A stretch of 64,000 bases of DNA from Tolumonas lignilytica. GTDB taxonomy: Bacteria > Pseudomonadota > Gammaproteobacteria > Enterobacterales > Aeromonadaceae. A program made the translations under genes and the position numbers. The notes beneath the pieces were generated by a model. The model made no database searches and had not been told where the DNA came from. It was given only the letters and a program-made list of their open reading frames with translations. This document shows, piece after piece, positions 25,724 through 36,646 of the stretch; position 1 is the stretch's first letter; every line of letters begins with the position of its first letter. The stretch covers positions 3,123,883 to 3,187,882 of the forward strand of contig NZ_AZUK01000001.1 of the NCBI RefSeq assembly GCF_000527035.1. Direction: 5' to 3'.

Positions 25724-26650
25724 ATGGACAGAATTTTGCAGCAATTCCTTGAGGTGGCGACTTTACAAAATGTGAGTCATGCAGCGAAAAAACTATGTTT
25801 GAGCCAGCCAACATTGACGCATAACATGAAGAAGCTGGAAGAGTCTCTGGAAGTGCAGCTTTTTATCCGTACTTCAAATGGCGTGAAACTGACTGAATTT
25901 GGTGAGGTGTTATTAGAACAAACCCGGATCATGCAACGCATCTATGACAACACGCTGATCAAAATGGAAATGCTCAAAGAACGCCATGAACGTGAGTTAA
26001 GAATAGGCTCCGGGCATGCATGGTGGTTCCTGTTTCTCAGCGATATGATTGATATTTATCGTCAGGTGCATTCAGCCGCGAATATTTACATCGACATTGG
26101 TAATCATTTAAGACTGATGGATCTGCTGCTCAGTGGTGACATCGACCTCTTTATTGGGCATGAAATTCCCGGGTTGAATAAGCGAGCCGGAGTCTTCTTC
26201 ATCCCTTTATTTATCTCGCACGATAAAGTCTTCGTTCGGGAAAACCATCCATTAATGATGAAACCTTGTCGTCTTGATGATTTACTGGATTATCCAACCA
26301 TCGAAATTACCCCAGACGAAGTGCGTCACGCCCATGTTGTAGAAGATTTTCAACCCAAGAAACTCGAACGCACGCAGCTACATCTCACGGAAAAAATTCT
26401 GTATCGCAGCAACTCGATTGTGACCTGCATTGATATGGCTCGAACAACGAACGGACTTTTACCGTTTCCGGGTTCTATGGCGTCTTATTTCAAGCAGTTC
26501 AATCTGGTTAGTCTGACTCTGACTGAGGAATATACAAAAGGTAGTGTCGGTATTTACATGATCAGAGAACGTCAGGACGATCCGCATATTAAGGACGTGT
26601 TAATGCTGATCCAGCAGAGTTTAGAAAAAAAACGGCATTTGATTTTTTAA
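25724..26650 (+). CDS. LysR-family transcriptional regulator of the sugar locus
   Basis: The 308-residue product has a LysR N-terminal helix-turn-helix (FLEVATLQNVSHAAKKLCLS, then QPTLTHNMKKLEESLEVQLF, about residues 9-48) and a typical effector-binding domain of about 215 residues. ATG 25724 is chosen over GTG 25718. It is divergent from the alpha-glucoside operon, 177 bases apart, the common arrangement for LysR control of a neighbour. The palindrome just upstream suggests autoregulation. The inducer is unknown. Confidence 0.83.
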   Translation: MDRILQQFLEVATLQNVSHAAKKLCLSQPTLTHNMKKLEESLEVQLFIRTSNGVKLTEFGEVLLEQTRIMQRIYDNTLIKMEMLKERHERELRIGSGHAWWFLFLSDMIDIYRQVHSAANIYIDIGNHLRLMDLLLSGDIDLFIGHEIPGLNKRAGVFFIPLFISHDKVFVRENHPLMMKPCRLDDLLDYPTIEITPDEVRHAHVVEDFQPKKLERTQLHLTEKILYRSNSIVTCIDMARTTNGLLPFPGSMASYFKQFNLVSLTLTEEYTKGSVGIYMIRERQDDPHIKDVLMLIQQSLEKKRHLIF

Positions 26651-26666
26651 GCAGACCTGCGAGAGG

Positions 26667-26689
26667 CCCGGGAATAACCTATTCCCGGG
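26667..26689. terminator. Hairpin between convergent LysR and EIIB genes
   Basis: CCCGGGAATA pairs perfectly with TATTCCCGGG around ACC. It has no strong T-run, but lies exactly between the two convergent genes. Confidence 0.65.
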
Positions 26690-26695
26690 TAAATA

Positions 26696-27028
26696 TCATT
26701 CTTTACCGACTAGATCCGATAACGCCTTAACGGCACGTTTGACGGGATTTAATGAGTCAGTACCAACCGATGGTTCTGCAGGGGTGAGCAATGGCAATAA
26801 CTGATCATGTACGGTCTTGACTGTTCCCATACCTAAAATGATCTGATATTGGCCACTGGTACGGAAGGTACCGGAGACTTCACTGATTTGAGCAAGAGCA
26901 TGCTCATTTACAATGGAATCATCACTGAGTACAAACCGTAAGCGTGTCGCGCAATAGACCATCGATATGATGTTGTCATTACCACCTAACGCTTCAAAAA
27001 TAGTCTGAGCTACTGTTTTTGTATCCAT
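26696..27028 (-). CDS. Standalone PTS EIIB domain (glucose/sucrose family)
   Basis: The 110-residue product is a phosphotransferase EIIB domain: DTKTVAQTIFEALGGNDNI, then the phosphorylation site VYCATRLRFVL with Cys26, then TSGQYQIILG. After about residue 80 comes a linker ending in LNPVKRAVKALSDLVGKE, just where an EIIC membrane domain normally begins, but the frame stops. No EIIC or EIIA is near. It is either the N-terminal remnant of a glucoside EIIBC or a free EIIB used as a phosphorylation sensor. AGAGG-like GAGGG lies upstream of the ATG, and a palindromic operator lies 77 bases before it. Confidence 0.8.
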   Translation of the reverse strand: MDTKTVAQTIFEALGGNDNIISMVYCATRLRFVLSDDSIVNEHALAQISEVSGTFRTSGQYQIILGMGTVKTVHDQLLPLLTPAEPSVGTDSLNPVKRAVKALSDLVGKE

Positions 27029-27104
27029 GAGGGTTCCTCTTGTTATGGCTGGATCTATTGCATCGTAATCAACCTATTTTCATTCCTGAAATGCTTTTTT
27101 ATCA

Positions 27105-27133
27105 CACAGATATAGATTAAATCTATATCTGTG
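27105..27133. promoter_or_regulatory. Perfect 29-base palindromic operator upstream of the EIIB gene
   Basis: CACAGATATAGATT and AATCTATATCTGTG are exact reverse complements around a single A. The inner 21 bases match the site upstream of the LysR gene at 18 of 21 positions. The remainder of the gap to 27345 shows nothing else convincing. Confidence 0.75.
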
Positions 27134-27345
27134 GCCTTTTTTAAGATTAAATCAAAAAATACTTAATAAATTCATCATATTGCAATCGTGATGATTTGAC
27201 ATATAGAGGAAGAAATAAGCGCAAAGACCTGCGTGAAAACGACTAAACTAAATAATACACACAAAATATAAGGGTATATTCTTTGACCCTGTAGCTTTTG
27301 TGGCAAAGATGATGGAACACGATCTGTCAGCAAGGGAGCGTTGCC

Positions 27346-29037
27346 ATGTCGATGAATAGTAAAATAACCCGTGTTCAGGTCCATTTCTTTTTAATCATTG
27401 GTGTGGGTATATTGTTGGCCACTCCAGCATTAATGAATAGTTTTCTAACAGGGCATGATTTTTTATTTCATATCATATTTAGTCAGCATTTTAGTGAACA
27501 ATTCTGGCAGGGCGAAATATACCCACGTTGGATGCTGAATATGAATGTGGGATTGGGCAGTCCGACCTTTTTCTTTTATGCACCAATTCCATATTATATC
27601 ACGAGCCTGATCATATTTTTAATTCTTGGTGATATAAGCGGTTGTTTGCCTCTAGTTATTTCAGCAACGTTAGCATTAACTGCATCTGGAATAACATCTT
27701 ATTTGTGGTTAAGAAAATTAGCGACAGATAATATGGCTTTGAGCTTTTCAATGCTCTATATGATGCTACCATATCATTTCATTGTTGATTTTTATATTCG
27801 TTTCGCTTTCGCTGAACTATGGGCATTTGTATGGATGCCGCTGATTTTTATGTTTAGTTATAAAACCAGTGAAGAAGGGGAAGCTAATCTTATTTGGTTA
27901 GCGATAGCATTATCATTGTTAATGATGACGCATTTACCGACATTGATAATATTTATGCCGGTATTTATAAGCCATTTTCTATTTGTAAATGAAAAAGAGA
28001 ATAGAAGAAAAACAGTAGCAAGTCATATGATTGCTACCGTTCTTGCGATTGGTTTAGCTGCTGTATATTGGGTGCCGGCAATGACTACGCAGGAATATGT
28101 GTCTATGAAAAGCATGTTTTCAGGCATGTTTCACTATACGAATAATTTTTTATTAACCGGCCCCATTTATGGGCATAGCCGGTCATTCTGGAATTATCTT
28201 TCCTTCATTACACTGTTTCTAAGTCTGGTGGTTTTTATTGTGTGGTTCTTCGGTAGAACGAAAACTGATGTGATGTTCCACAAATCCATTAATTTCTGGA
28301 TGGTAATATCATGGTTATCTTTATTTATGACATTGCCACTAAGTCGTTTCGTCTGGGAGATTTTTCCAGTTGTGCAGAAAATACAATTTCCATGGCGTTT
28401 TAATACCATACTTTCCTTTGCATCTGTCACTTTGTTTGCTTTGGCTTTTTCAAATAAACATGAAATACCATTAAAGATAAATACACATAAATTGCTTGTT
28501 TTTTTATCGTTGTTGTTGGGCGTGCTACTCATCAGCGAATTTGTATATGGCTATAATTCAATGGTCAATAAGCGGATGAATGAAAAAGATGTAATCTCTT
28601 ATTTTCTTATCAGTCGAAGCCCTCAGGAATACAGACCCTATTGGGTGCCTGAGGAACAATTTTATTCTGATCATATAAAGGCATTTGCGGCCTCCATTCC
28701 CAAAGTTACAAGTGATAGCAACACGCAATGGGAGATTAAGAAATGGTCACCACGATTAATCATTCTAAAAACGAATGCTACGAAAAACAGTGTGGCGGTG
28801 TTACATCAATTCTATTATCCCGGTTGGGTCGAAAAAATTAATTCAGTCTCTGAGGCCGTACCAGTGACCTATACCAATCAGGGGGTGATCCAATTTATGA
28901 TCCCTTCGGGTCAGCATGAAATCACGTTGACGTTGCAAACACTGTTAGAGGAGAAAATAGGGACTGTCATCAGTGCATTATCTTTGGTTGTGTGGTTTGT
29001 TTTACTACTGTTCATGCGTAAGGAAAAGCAGAAATAG
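27346..29037 (+). CDS. GT-C-like polytopic membrane protein (PTPS-related/YfhO-like)
   Basis: The 563-residue product has about 10-11 membrane spans and a soluble C-terminal section (about 410-535) before a last span. The start resembles the 6-pyruvoyl-tetrahydropterin-synthase-related membrane family: GHDFLFHI (acidic residue in the first outer loop), IYPRWMLNMNVGLGSPTFFFY and PIPYYI. That family and YfhO share the GT-C fold of lipid-linked sugar transferases, so a periplasmic glycosyltransferase is plausible, though the substrate is unknown. AAGGGAG lies upstream of the ATG. It is a lone gene; the tRNA-Arg gene follows on the other strand. Confidence 0.62.
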   Translation: MSMNSKITRVQVHFFLIIGVGILLATPALMNSFLTGHDFLFHIIFSQHFSEQFWQGEIYPRWMLNMNVGLGSPTFFFYAPIPYYITSLIIFLILGDISGCLPLVISATLALTASGITSYLWLRKLATDNMALSFSMLYMMLPYHFIVDFYIRFAFAELWAFVWMPLIFMFSYKTSEEGEANLIWLAIALSLLMMTHLPTLIIFMPVFISHFLFVNEKENRRKTVASHMIATVLAIGLAAVYWVPAMTTQEYVSMKSMFSGMFHYTNNFLLTGPIYGHSRSFWNYLSFITLFLSLVVFIVWFFGRTKTDVMFHKSINFWMVISWLSLFMTLPLSRFVWEIFPVVQKIQFPWRFNTILSFASVTLFALAFSNKHEIPLKINTHKLLVFLSLLLGVLLISEFVYGYNSMVNKRMNEKDVISYFLISRSPQEYRPYWVPEEQFYSDHIKAFAASIPKVTSDSNTQWEIKKWSPRLIILKTNATKNSVAVLHQFYYPGWVEKINSVSEAVPVTYTNQGVIQFMIPSGQHEITLTLQTLLEEKIGTVISALSLVVWFVLLLFMRKEKQK

Positions 29038-29046
29038 AGAAGATAA

Positions 29047-29123
29047 TGGCGTCCCCGGCGCGACTCGAACGCACCGCCTGCTCCTTAGGAGGGAGCCGCT
29101 CTATCCTGATGAGCTACGGGGAC
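29047..29123 (-). tRNA. tRNA-Arg (anticodon CCT), CCA encoded
   Basis: The minus strand folds as a cloverleaf: acceptor GTCCCCG / CGGGGAC, anticodon arm GCTCC-CTCCTAA-GGAGC with anticodon CCT, T arm GTGCG-TTCGAGT-CGCGC, discriminator G and encoded CCA at 29049-29047. It reads AGG codons. Confidence 0.93.
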
Positions 29124-29294
29124 TTGGTGCTGATGGTACAAGAAAATTTATAAATTTCAATGATCTCGATAAGCTAAAGCTATACTAGGAATATAGCTTG
29201 TCACGTTCAGGTTGCAGAGATTGTTGAATCCAGATTTAGATACCATGAATGTACTGTTGTTAAGTTAAGCAAAGGTAGACAAGGGGAGCGTGTT

Positions 29295-30200
29295 ATGCGG
29301 GATAAGCAAAATAAGCCAAAAACTATTCGGATCATTCTTCAGGTATTTATTTTTTTTATGGCTTTTTTGAACATCGGGCAGACCTTTGCCACCGAGCAAA
29401 CTCTTCATTATTTTCCCTCCGGTCCAATATACGATTACCGCTGGAAACTGCTGGAACTGGTGCTGAAACATACCGAACAGAAACCAAATTCATTTCATTT
29501 AGAACCATATACGGAAGATATCACTCAAAACAGAGGCATCTCCTTACTGCAATCGGGTGCGATTGATGTAATCGCATTAGGCACAAACGCCGAACGTGAA
29601 AAGCAGGTTCTTCCAATAAAGATTGATATCTTACGCGGCATTGTGGGGTTCCGGTTATTGGTCATTCGTGCCTCAGAACAGGCTCACATTGCACAGATGG
29701 ATGCACAATCTCTACGCAAAAATTTAATGTTTGGTCTTAACAGTCAGTGGGCTGATTTGCCGATTATGCGTGCAAATGGTTTTTCCGTCGTTACGTCTTC
29801 TGATTATGAAAACTTATTTGTGATGTTAGCGGCGGGCCGATTTGACGCATTTCCACGCGGGCTCAACGAAGCACAAATGGAGTTGGATCAGCGAAAGCAG
29901 AATTATCCGCAACTGGCTGTTGAAAAAACAAAAGCACTGTTTTTTCCTTATCCGGTCTATTTTTGGGTTAACAAAAACAACACCGCGTTGGCGCAAAGAA
30001 TAGAACGAGGGTTAAAGTTATCTCTGCAGGATGGCTCATTCCAAAAATTGTTTGAAAGTTACCATGCGTCAGAAATTGCAAAGATAAAAAAAGAAAAACG
30101 GGAAATCATTAAGTTAAATAATCCGATATTACCGGCGGGTAACTCATCGCCAGACACCAGTTGGTGGTGGCCAAAACAGGATAAAGGTGTTACTTATTGA
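29295..30200 (+). CDS. Periplasmic solute-binding protein of a signalling operon
   Basis: The 301-residue product has a membrane/signal segment at about 12-32 and then a family-3-like solute-binding fold: ISLLQSGAIDVIALGTNAER, LRKNLMFGLNSQWADL and MLAAGRFDAFPRGLNEAQ (positions about 77, 145 and 180). No transport genes adjoin it. The next gene, 33 bases on, is a hybrid sensor kinase, so this protein probably presents a ligand to that sensor. GGGGAG lies 9 bases before the ATG. The ligand is unknown. Confidence 0.72.
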   Translation: MRDKQNKPKTIRIILQVFIFFMAFLNIGQTFATEQTLHYFPSGPIYDYRWKLLELVLKHTEQKPNSFHLEPYTEDITQNRGISLLQSGAIDVIALGTNAEREKQVLPIKIDILRGIVGFRLLVIRASEQAHIAQMDAQSLRKNLMFGLNSQWADLPIMRANGFSVVTSSDYENLFVMLAAGRFDAFPRGLNEAQMELDQRKQNYPQLAVEKTKALFFPYPVYFWVNKNNTALAQRIERGLKLSLQDGSFQKLFESYHASEIAKIKKEKREIIKLNNPILPAGNSSPDTSWWWPKQDKGVTY

Positions 30201-30233
30201 TAGTGTTATAAAATATTTGAATCAGGAGATGCG

Positions 30234-33200
30234 ATGCGTTCAACACAAACACTATCTCGCCGCCTTCTATACACCATGCTTCCCTGGTATGTGTTGTTAA
30301 CGATTAGCGTTGCCAGCGTTCAGTTGATGATTCAATATTTTATTGTTGATCACGATATCGGTAATGATCTGATCTCCTTGAATCACACGGTGGAACCTGT
30401 GGTAACTGAAGCAGTCTGGGAACTCGATCCGCTGCAGTTATCTTCTGCTGCTCGGGGTGTGAGACAAAACGCGATTGTTACGGGTGTCAGGATCAGGAAT
30501 GAAAAAAATAAAACACTGGTGACTGATGGTGAGATCCCGCCATTACAAAATGAATCGGCTGATTTTCTATCGCGGGCGTATAAACAAAAAGAACAACCTT
30601 TATATCATCTGTCGCTTGATGGTCATCGGCATCTGATTGGTTATCTGGATCTGTACTCCAGCAAACAGGTACTTTGGGATCGCATCAAATATAGTCTTTC
30701 CGTGATATTGCTGAACTCCATTATTCAGGCAACTTGTCTGTGGTTTATTTTTTCATGGGCTGTGCAATATCGATTATCCAATAGTGTCACTCAAATGGCG
30801 AAAACCATCGCGGGTTGGCAATTTAAAGCCAAAGACATGCGTGTCGAACAGATTGAATATCCTTATACCGATGAGTTGGGCGGGCTGGTGGATGCCCTGA
30901 ATGAAGGGCAGGTTCAGCTCTTCGATTCCATGCAAAAACTCAATGATATAAATCTGAATCTCGAACAGCTAGTTAAAGACAGAACGGTAGAATTACGGCA
31001 AGCCAAAGAAGTTGCAGAACAGGCAAATCTCGCCAAAAGTCAGTTTCTTGCCAATATGAGTCATGAGATTCGCACCCCAATGAATGCGATCCTTGGGATG
31101 CTATTCCTTGCTCTTAAAACAGAGATGTCACCCAGTTTACATAATTACTTGGTTAAGGCTCAGGGCGCAGCTCATTCGCTGCTGGGGATCATCAACGATA
31201 TTCTGGATTTTTCCAAAATCGAAGCCGGTAAGCTGGAATTGGAACACATTGAATTTGGTCTCGATAGTGTGCTTGAGCAAGTGACCGATGCGATCAGTTA
31301 TCAGGCCGAAAATAAAGGCATTGAATTTCTCATTCGTCATGATGCCAATATTCCTCCGGTTTTAATTGGTGACCCGCTGCGGTTGGGTCAAATTCTTCTG
31401 AACTTATGCGGGAATGCCGTGAAATTCACAGAACGTGGTGAGGTCGAGCTTGCGTTCTATTGTCTTGGTATCACTGAGTCTGAATTAAATATGCAGATCA
31501 GTGTTAGAGACAGTGGCATTGGTATGACTCAGGAACAACAGGACAAACTATTCCAAAAATTCACGCAAGCCGACCAATCGACCACCCGTCATTACGGTGG
31601 CACAGGGCTGGGGCTGGCTATTTGTAAAAATCTGGTTGATATGATGAATGGCCGGATCTGGATTGAGAAAACGCAATTAGGCAAAGGCACAACAATTTGC
31701 TGTACGCTTACCTTCAACATCGGGCAAAAACTTCGGACCCGTCGTAGTGAGTTGCTGGAACAGGTGGGGCCACTGCTGCAAGATATTCGTGTATTAGTCG
31801 TGGACGATAATGCCTTGTCTCGCGAAATATTAACGGAGCTGCTGCATTTTTTCCGAATTGATGTCAGTGAAGCGAACGATGGTCCTACCGCGTTGTTAGC
31901 CCTTGAAACGGCCAATCTGAAACCATTTGATGTGGTTTTAATGGATTGGAAAATGCCGGGAATGAATGGGGATGAGGTTGTCAGACGAATTCATGCCGAG
32001 AAAGGTTTGGTACATCAACCCAAAATCATTATGGTCACCGCCTATGGACATGAAGATGTTATTCAGTTGGCTGAACAGGCGGGCGTTGATGGTTTTCTGA
32101 TCAAGCCGGTATCTCCGTCGTCACTCCTCGATACCATTCTTTCAGCGCTTGGCCGAGGGCGGGTGCTGCGCGAAATAGACGATACACATCAGGATGCCAT
32201 CGTATTTGCGGAACATAATGATTTTACCGGTAAACAGATCCTGCTGGTTGAAGACAATGACATCAATCGTGAATTCGCAGTGGAACTATTGCGCAGTCAG
32301 GGCATTGTTGTTGACGCCGCTGTTAATGGTGCAGAAGCTATTAAAATGGTTCAAGAAAAAATCTATGACTGTGTATTGATGGATATTCAAATGCCGGTGA
32401 TGGATGGTTACGATGCCACGCGCCATATTCGTGCCTTAGCTACAACTCCGGGTGGAGCACGATTTGCCACATTACCGATTATTGCCATGACCGCGTTGGC
32501 AATGGTTCAGGATGCCGAGAGAATCCATGCCGTCGGTATGAATGATCATATCACTAAGCCGGTTGAGCCCAGTCGGTTGATGTCTGTACTGGCGAGATGG
32601 ATGCCCTCAACCCCATCGGATGGAGGAGAGCCGGCTCATCATTCCGCTAACATTGTCCCGGCATATTCCAACGAACTATTAGCCCTGACGACCTTGAATA
32701 TTAAACAGGGGATCCGCCGTATCGGTGGCAGAGAAGACGCTTATCGGAAACAGTTACGTCGTTTCAGAGAACATTACGGCAATGCAGATAAGCAACTGCA
32801 GCAGCTTTCAGAACAAGATATTCAACAGGCTGAAGCTTATTGTCATGCGTTAAAAGGTGTAACGGGGAATATCGCGGCAACCAACCTTTTTGAATCAGTT
32901 TGTGTTATTGATAAACAATTGAAAGCTGGGCATTCGCCGAGTTCGTCACAATGGGAAAATATGCGACATCACTTGCATCAAGTGATCAAGGATATTGATA
33001 GTCTCATTGATATTTCCTCTTTGACATTAAGCACCTCACGATTAAATGATGACGAGATTAAAGAGAAATTTAGTCAGTTAGCGAATGCACTAAAATTTGA
33101 TTTAGGGGCTGCTGAATCATTGTTTACAGAGCTTAAAGGAAATTTATCCAGTCCTGATATGGAGTCAGCTTTGCGTGATATTGAAGAAAAAACGGACAGT

Positions 33201-33269
33201 TTTGCGCTGGATGAGGCATTGAGCCTATTGAGTCATTTACAAAATAAATGGCAAAGCAGAGAACGGTGA
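30234..33269 (+). CDS. Hybrid sensor histidine kinase (HisKA-HATPase-REC-REC-HPt)
   Basis: The 1011-residue protein has a membrane span at about 13-33, a periplasmic domain of about 120 residues, a second span near 155-180, a HAMP-like linker and coiled coil, then HisKA with His277 in [13 protein letters not shown], an ATPase domain ([15 protein letters not shown]), two receiver domains with phosphoacceptor Asp near 570 ([11 protein letters not shown]) and 715 ([11 protein letters not shown]), and a C-terminal HPt with His near 870 ([10 protein letters not shown]). It is a complete BarA/ArcB-style phosphorelay in one chain. AGGAG precedes the ATG. The next gene, 5 bases on, is the likely output. 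Confidence 0.88.
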   Translation: MRSTQTLSRRLLYTMLPWYVLLTISVASVQLMIQYFIVDHDIGNDLISLNHTVEPVVTEAVWELDPLQLSSAARGVRQNAIVTGVRIRNEKNKTLVTDGEIPPLQNESADFLSRAYKQKEQPLYHLSLDGHRHLIGYLDLYSSKQVLWDRIKYSLSVILLNSIIQATCLWFIFSWAVQYRLSNSVTQMAKTIAGWQFKAKDMRVEQIEYPYTDELGGLVDALNEGQVQLFDSMQKLNDINLNLEQLVKDRTVELRQAKEVAEQANLAKSQFLANMSHEIRTPMNAILGMLFLALKTEMSPSLHNYLVKAQGAAHSLLGIINDILDFSKIEAGKLELEHIEFGLDSVLEQVTDAISYQAENKGIEFLIRHDANIPPVLIGDPLRLGQILLNLCGNAVKFTERGEVELAFYCLGITESELNMQISVRDSGIGMTQEQQDKLFQKFTQADQSTTRHYGGTGLGLAICKNLVDMMNGRIWIEKTQLGKGTTICCTLTFNIGQKLRTRRSELLEQVGPLLQDIRVLVVDDNALSREILTELLHFFRIDVSEANDGPTALLALETANLKPFDVVLMDWKMPGMNGDEVVRRIHAEKGLVHQPKIIMVTAYGHEDVIQLAEQAGVDGFLIKPVSPSSLLDTILSALGRGRVLREIDDTHQDAIVFAEHNDFTGKQILLVEDNDINREFAVELLRSQGIVVDAAVNGAEAIKMVQEKIYDCVLMDIQMPVMDGYDATRHIRALATTPGGARFATLPIIAMTALAMVQDAERIHAVGMNDHITKPVEPSRLMSVLARWMPSTPSDGGEPAHHSANIVPAYSNELLALTTLNIKQGIRRIGGREDAYRKQLRRFREHYGNADKQLQQLSEQDIQQAEAYCHALKGVTGNIAATNLFESVCVIDKQLKAGHSPSSSQWENMRHHLHQVIKDIDSLIDISSLTLSTSRLNDDEIKEKFSQLANALKFDLGAAESLFTELKGNLSSPDMESALRDIEEKTDSFALDEALSLLSHLQNKWQSRER

Positions 33270-33274
33270 GTGAC

Positions 33275-36200
33275 ATGACTGAACCCTCAAAGAGCCGTTT
33301 CAAAATATTGATTGTGGACGATGTCCACGAGAATTTGCACGCGCTGATGAATATTCTTCGCGATGATTATGCCATTGTGGCGGCTACGAATGGTGAAAAG
33401 GCACTTGAAATAGCACAGTGCAAACCGCAACCCGATTTAATTCTGCTGGATATCAAAATGCCTGGCATGGATGGCTATTCCGTCCTTTCCCGGCTGAAGG
33501 CCGATTCCTCAACCACGAACATTCCGGTTATTTTTGTTACGGCATTATCAGACGAAACTGATGAAAGAATCGGGCTCAAAATGGGTGTTGCTGATTATAT
33601 CACCAAACCAGTGAATGCAGAGCTACTGCGTCTGCGGGTTCAAACACAGTTAGCACTGAGTGGTTATCGCAAAAATCCTTCTCTTTTGGATGCAACAGGA
33701 CACACATTACCAGGGGAACAACCGACTCTTCTGATCGTTGATGATGTCCCGGAAAATATTCATTCGCTGATTGAAGTCTTGAAAAATGATTACCGGATCA
33801 TGGTTGCCAATAATGGTCGTCGAGCCATTGAGCTCTCTCAAAGTAACCCACCAGATTTGGTTCTGCTAGATATCAAAATGCCGGATATGGATGGTTACGA
33901 TGTCTGCCGTCAAATCAAAGCCTCTCCAGCAGGGAATTATATTCCGGTCATCTTTATTACGATCGTTGATTCTACCGAAGATAAAGTGAGGGGGTTTGAT
34001 GTCGGTGCTGCAGATTATGTCACGAAACCTTTTGATATCGATGAAGTGCGCGTACGGGTACGAATTCATCTGGAATTGAGTCGTCTGAGGCGTTTTCTTG
34101 AGCATGTTGTCGATGAGCGTACGGCTTTATTAGCAAAAAGTGAGCAGAAATATCGCATCCTGGCCGATTATTCACCTAATTGGGAATATTGGCTGGCTCA
34201 TGATGGAAGTTATCTCTATGTATCACCTGCCTCGACCCCTATTGCAGGCTATAGCCCGGCAGATTTTTTTGCTGATGCCCGATTGATGGAAAAAATCATC
34301 GTACCGGAAGATCTTCCTCTTTGGTTTGAACATGGACCATACAACAATAACAAAGATCATTCGGTATCTTCAGTCACGCTGCGGATCAGACACAAAGAAG
34401 GTGCTGTGCGCTGGATAGAGCATGTCTGTATTCCTGTTATTGATTCATCCGGTCTTCAAACTGGATTCCGGGGAACACTCCGCGATATTTCTACCAGAAA
34501 ACAAGCGGAAGAAAAATTAAGTCTCGCGGCAGCCATATTGGAAAATACGACAGAGGCCGTCATCATCACGGATGCACAGAATAATATTCTGAGCGTCAAT
34601 AATGCGTTTAATCGCATCACCGGATTTGAAACGCAAGAGGTGATAGGTGGCAAACCCTGGATGTTGAAATCTGAGCGCCATGAACGTGATTTTTATCATT
34701 CGTTATGGCATGAGCTAAAAACAACAGGTACCTGGCAGGGAGAGATCTGGAATCGCCGCAAAGATGGTTCTGTTTTCCCTGCGTTATTCAATATCTGCGT
34801 GCTGCGCAATGAGGCGGGTGACATCACCCATCATGTTGCTGTGTTTTCTGATCTCAGTCAGATCAAGAATACAGAACAGAAGCTCGATTTTTTAATCCAT
34901 CGAGACCCGCTAACAGAATTAGCGAACAGAACGCTGTTTCATGAGTTTTTAACTCAGGCTATCCAGCAGGGCGAGCGCAGTCACTCCCAGTTCGCGTTGC
35001 TGTTTATTGATCTTGATAATTTCAAGATGATAAATGAAAGTCTTGGTTCCCGTATGGGGGATCAATTGCTTATTGCAGTGGCTAATCGTTTTAGGAACAT
35101 GTTGCCCGGCGTCGGTTCTATCGCGCGAGTTAGTGGCGATAAATTCAATATCATTCTGGAAACGAGCCATTTTTCTATCGGTCCGGATTTAATCGCACAA
35201 CAAATCCTGGATGCGTTTAATGAACCTTTCAATATAGAAGGCCATGTGGTCTATAGCGGGGCCAGTATCGGTATTGCGTTATATCCTGAGGATGGTTCTG
35301 ATGCTGAAACATTACTGCTGCATGCTGATGCGGCATTACATCAGGCAAAATCGCAAGGCAGAGGGATATTGTGTTTTTTCTCACCACAAATGACCTCGCT
35401 TGCCAAAGCGCGACTGGATTTAGGCCTCGAATTGAGGCGGGCAATTCAGGAAAATGAACTCTGCCTTTATTATCAACCACAAATTGATGTCATTAATGGC
35501 CAAATTATTGGTTTCGAGGCTTTGGTTCGCTGGCAACATCCTACCCGGGGCATTATATCGCCAGCAGAGTTTATCCCTTTGGCGGAAGAAAGTGGCTTGG
35601 TTGTGCCATTGGGCGAGTGGGTATTGCGAGCGGCATGTCGGCAGTTTAAAACATGGTCGCAGACTCAGCCATCACTGGGCAATATAGTCGTTGCTGTCAA
35701 TGTATCAGCTGTGCAACTCACCCGTGATAATTTTACAAACACAGTAAAATCCATTTTAGACGAAACTGGTATTCGGCCAGAAAACTTAGAAATAGAAATT
35801 ACGGAAAGTGTTGTGATGTCTAATTTAGACAGCGCAATAGCCACGATCGGTGGTTTGAAAAATCTGGGTGTCAGCTTGTCGATTGATGATTTTGGTACTG
35901 GATATTCTTCCTTAGCCTATCTCCAGCAACTGGCTGTACATAAACTGAAAATAGATATTTCATTTGTAAGAAAGATTTTGGAAAACAGCGGGGATGCCTC
36001 AATTGTCCAAGCTGTCATTGCACTTGGTCATAGTTTAGGTCTTCAAATTATCGCAGAAGGCGTTGAAGAACTGGCTCAAGCACAATATCTGCGCTTTTTA
36101 CAATGCGATGTTATTCAGGGATATTTAGTGAGTAAGCCAATGTCATCTGACATGGTCGATCTCTTTTTGCAAAAATTTCAACCACTGCAAATTCCGGTTA

Positions 36201-36601
36201 ATGATGAAGGCTCTCGGACGCTGTTGTTAGTTGACGATGAAGCGAAAGTCTTGTCTGCGTTAATTCGTTCACTACACCGCGAAAATTATCATATCCTCAC
36301 TGCTTCTAATCACGAAACGGCGCAGAAATTGTTAGCGGAAAATAAGGTGGGCGTCATTATTTGTGATCAGCGAATGTCAGGCATGAATGGCATTGAATTC
36401 TTGTCACAAATACGGATTGCTCATCCCCAAACGGTGCGCATTGTTTTGAGTGGTTACAGCAGTGTCATCACACTGACAGAAGCGATTAATCAGGGCGAGA
36501 TATATCGTTTTCTGACTAAACCATGGGACGAAGCAGAGTTAAAAGAAGTCATCCGGGATGCCTTCCGGTTTTATGAAAAAAATATCACGTATTATCGGTA
36601 G
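33275..36601 (+). CDS. Response regulator REC-REC-PAS-PAS-GGDEF-EAL-REC
   Basis: The 1108-residue protein has two N-terminal receivers ([11 protein letters not shown] and [11 protein letters not shown]), two PAS domains (about 295-540), a GGDEF domain with SGDKF in place of GGDEF (about residue 620), an EAL domain with an intact EAL ([10 protein letters not shown], about 747) and DDFGTGYSS, and a third C-terminal receiver of the RpfG type ([10 protein letters not shown], about 1030). The altered GGDEF site suggests no cyclase activity, while the EAL half looks able to hydrolyse c-di-GMP. ATG 33275 is chosen with GGTGAG upstream; an ATG at 33248 overlaps the kinase gene. It is probably phosphorylated by the neighbouring kinase. 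Confidence 0.86.
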   Translation: MTEPSKSRFKILIVDDVHENLHALMNILRDDYAIVAATNGEKALEIAQCKPQPDLILLDIKMPGMDGYSVLSRLKADSSTTNIPVIFVTALSDETDERIGLKMGVADYITKPVNAELLRLRVQTQLALSGYRKNPSLLDATGHTLPGEQPTLLIVDDVPENIHSLIEVLKNDYRIMVANNGRRAIELSQSNPPDLVLLDIKMPDMDGYDVCRQIKASPAGNYIPVIFITIVDSTEDKVRGFDVGAADYVTKPFDIDEVRVRVRIHLELSRLRRFLEHVVDERTALLAKSEQKYRILADYSPNWEYWLAHDGSYLYVSPASTPIAGYSPADFFADARLMEKIIVPEDLPLWFEHGPYNNNKDHSVSSVTLRIRHKEGAVRWIEHVCIPVIDSSGLQTGFRGTLRDISTRKQAEEKLSLAAAILENTTEAVIITDAQNNILSVNNAFNRITGFETQEVIGGKPWMLKSERHERDFYHSLWHELKTTGTWQGEIWNRRKDGSVFPALFNICVLRNEAGDITHHVAVFSDLSQIKNTEQKLDFLIHRDPLTELANRTLFHEFLTQAIQQGERSHSQFALLFIDLDNFKMINESLGSRMGDQLLIAVANRFRNMLPGVGSIARVSGDKFNIILETSHFSIGPDLIAQQILDAFNEPFNIEGHVVYSGASIGIALYPEDGSDAETLLLHADAALHQAKSQGRGILCFFSPQMTSLAKARLDLGLELRRAIQENELCLYYQPQIDVINGQIIGFEALVRWQHPTRGIISPAEFIPLAEESGLVVPLGEWVLRAACRQFKTWSQTQPSLGNIVVAVNVSAVQLTRDNFTNTVKSILDETGIRPENLEIEITESVVMSNLDSAIATIGGLKNLGVSLSIDDFGTGYSSLAYLQQLAVHKLKIDISFVRKILENSGDASIVQAVIALGHSLGLQIIAEGVEELAQAQYLRFLQCDVIQGYLVSKPMSSDMVDLFLQKFQPLQIPVNDEGSRTLLLVDDEAKVLSALIRSLHRENYHILTASNHETAQKLLAENKVGVIICDQRMSGMNGIEFLSQIRIAHPQTVRIVLSGYSSVITLTEAINQGEIYRFLTKPWDEAELKEVIRDAFRFYEKNITYYR

Positions 36602-36604
36602 GAT

Positions 36605-36640
36605 AAACAAACAGCGAGGTTAGGCTCGCTGTTTGTTTTT
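36605..36640. terminator. Terminator between the signalling operon and purC
   Basis: AAACAAACAGCGAG pairs perfectly with CTCGCTGTTTGTTT (14 bp) around GTTAGG, followed by TT; As on the left make it work on both strands. Confidence 0.88.
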
Positions 36641-36646
36641 GGCAAA

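Noticed and set aside
27105..27133. Palindrome considered as a transcription terminator
   Set aside because: It is A+T-rich, has a one-base centre instead of a loop, does not follow any gene, and its core recurs before the LysR gene, so an operator fits better.
29047..29123. tRNA-Arg considered as an integration site of a genomic island
   Set aside because: No integrase gene and no repeat of the tRNA 3' end were seen in the window.
28973..29188. Open frame (71 codons) running across the tRNA gene
   Set aside because: It overlaps both the end of the GT-C-like gene and the tRNA; its sequence is an accidental translation of the antisense tRNA, a known annotation error.
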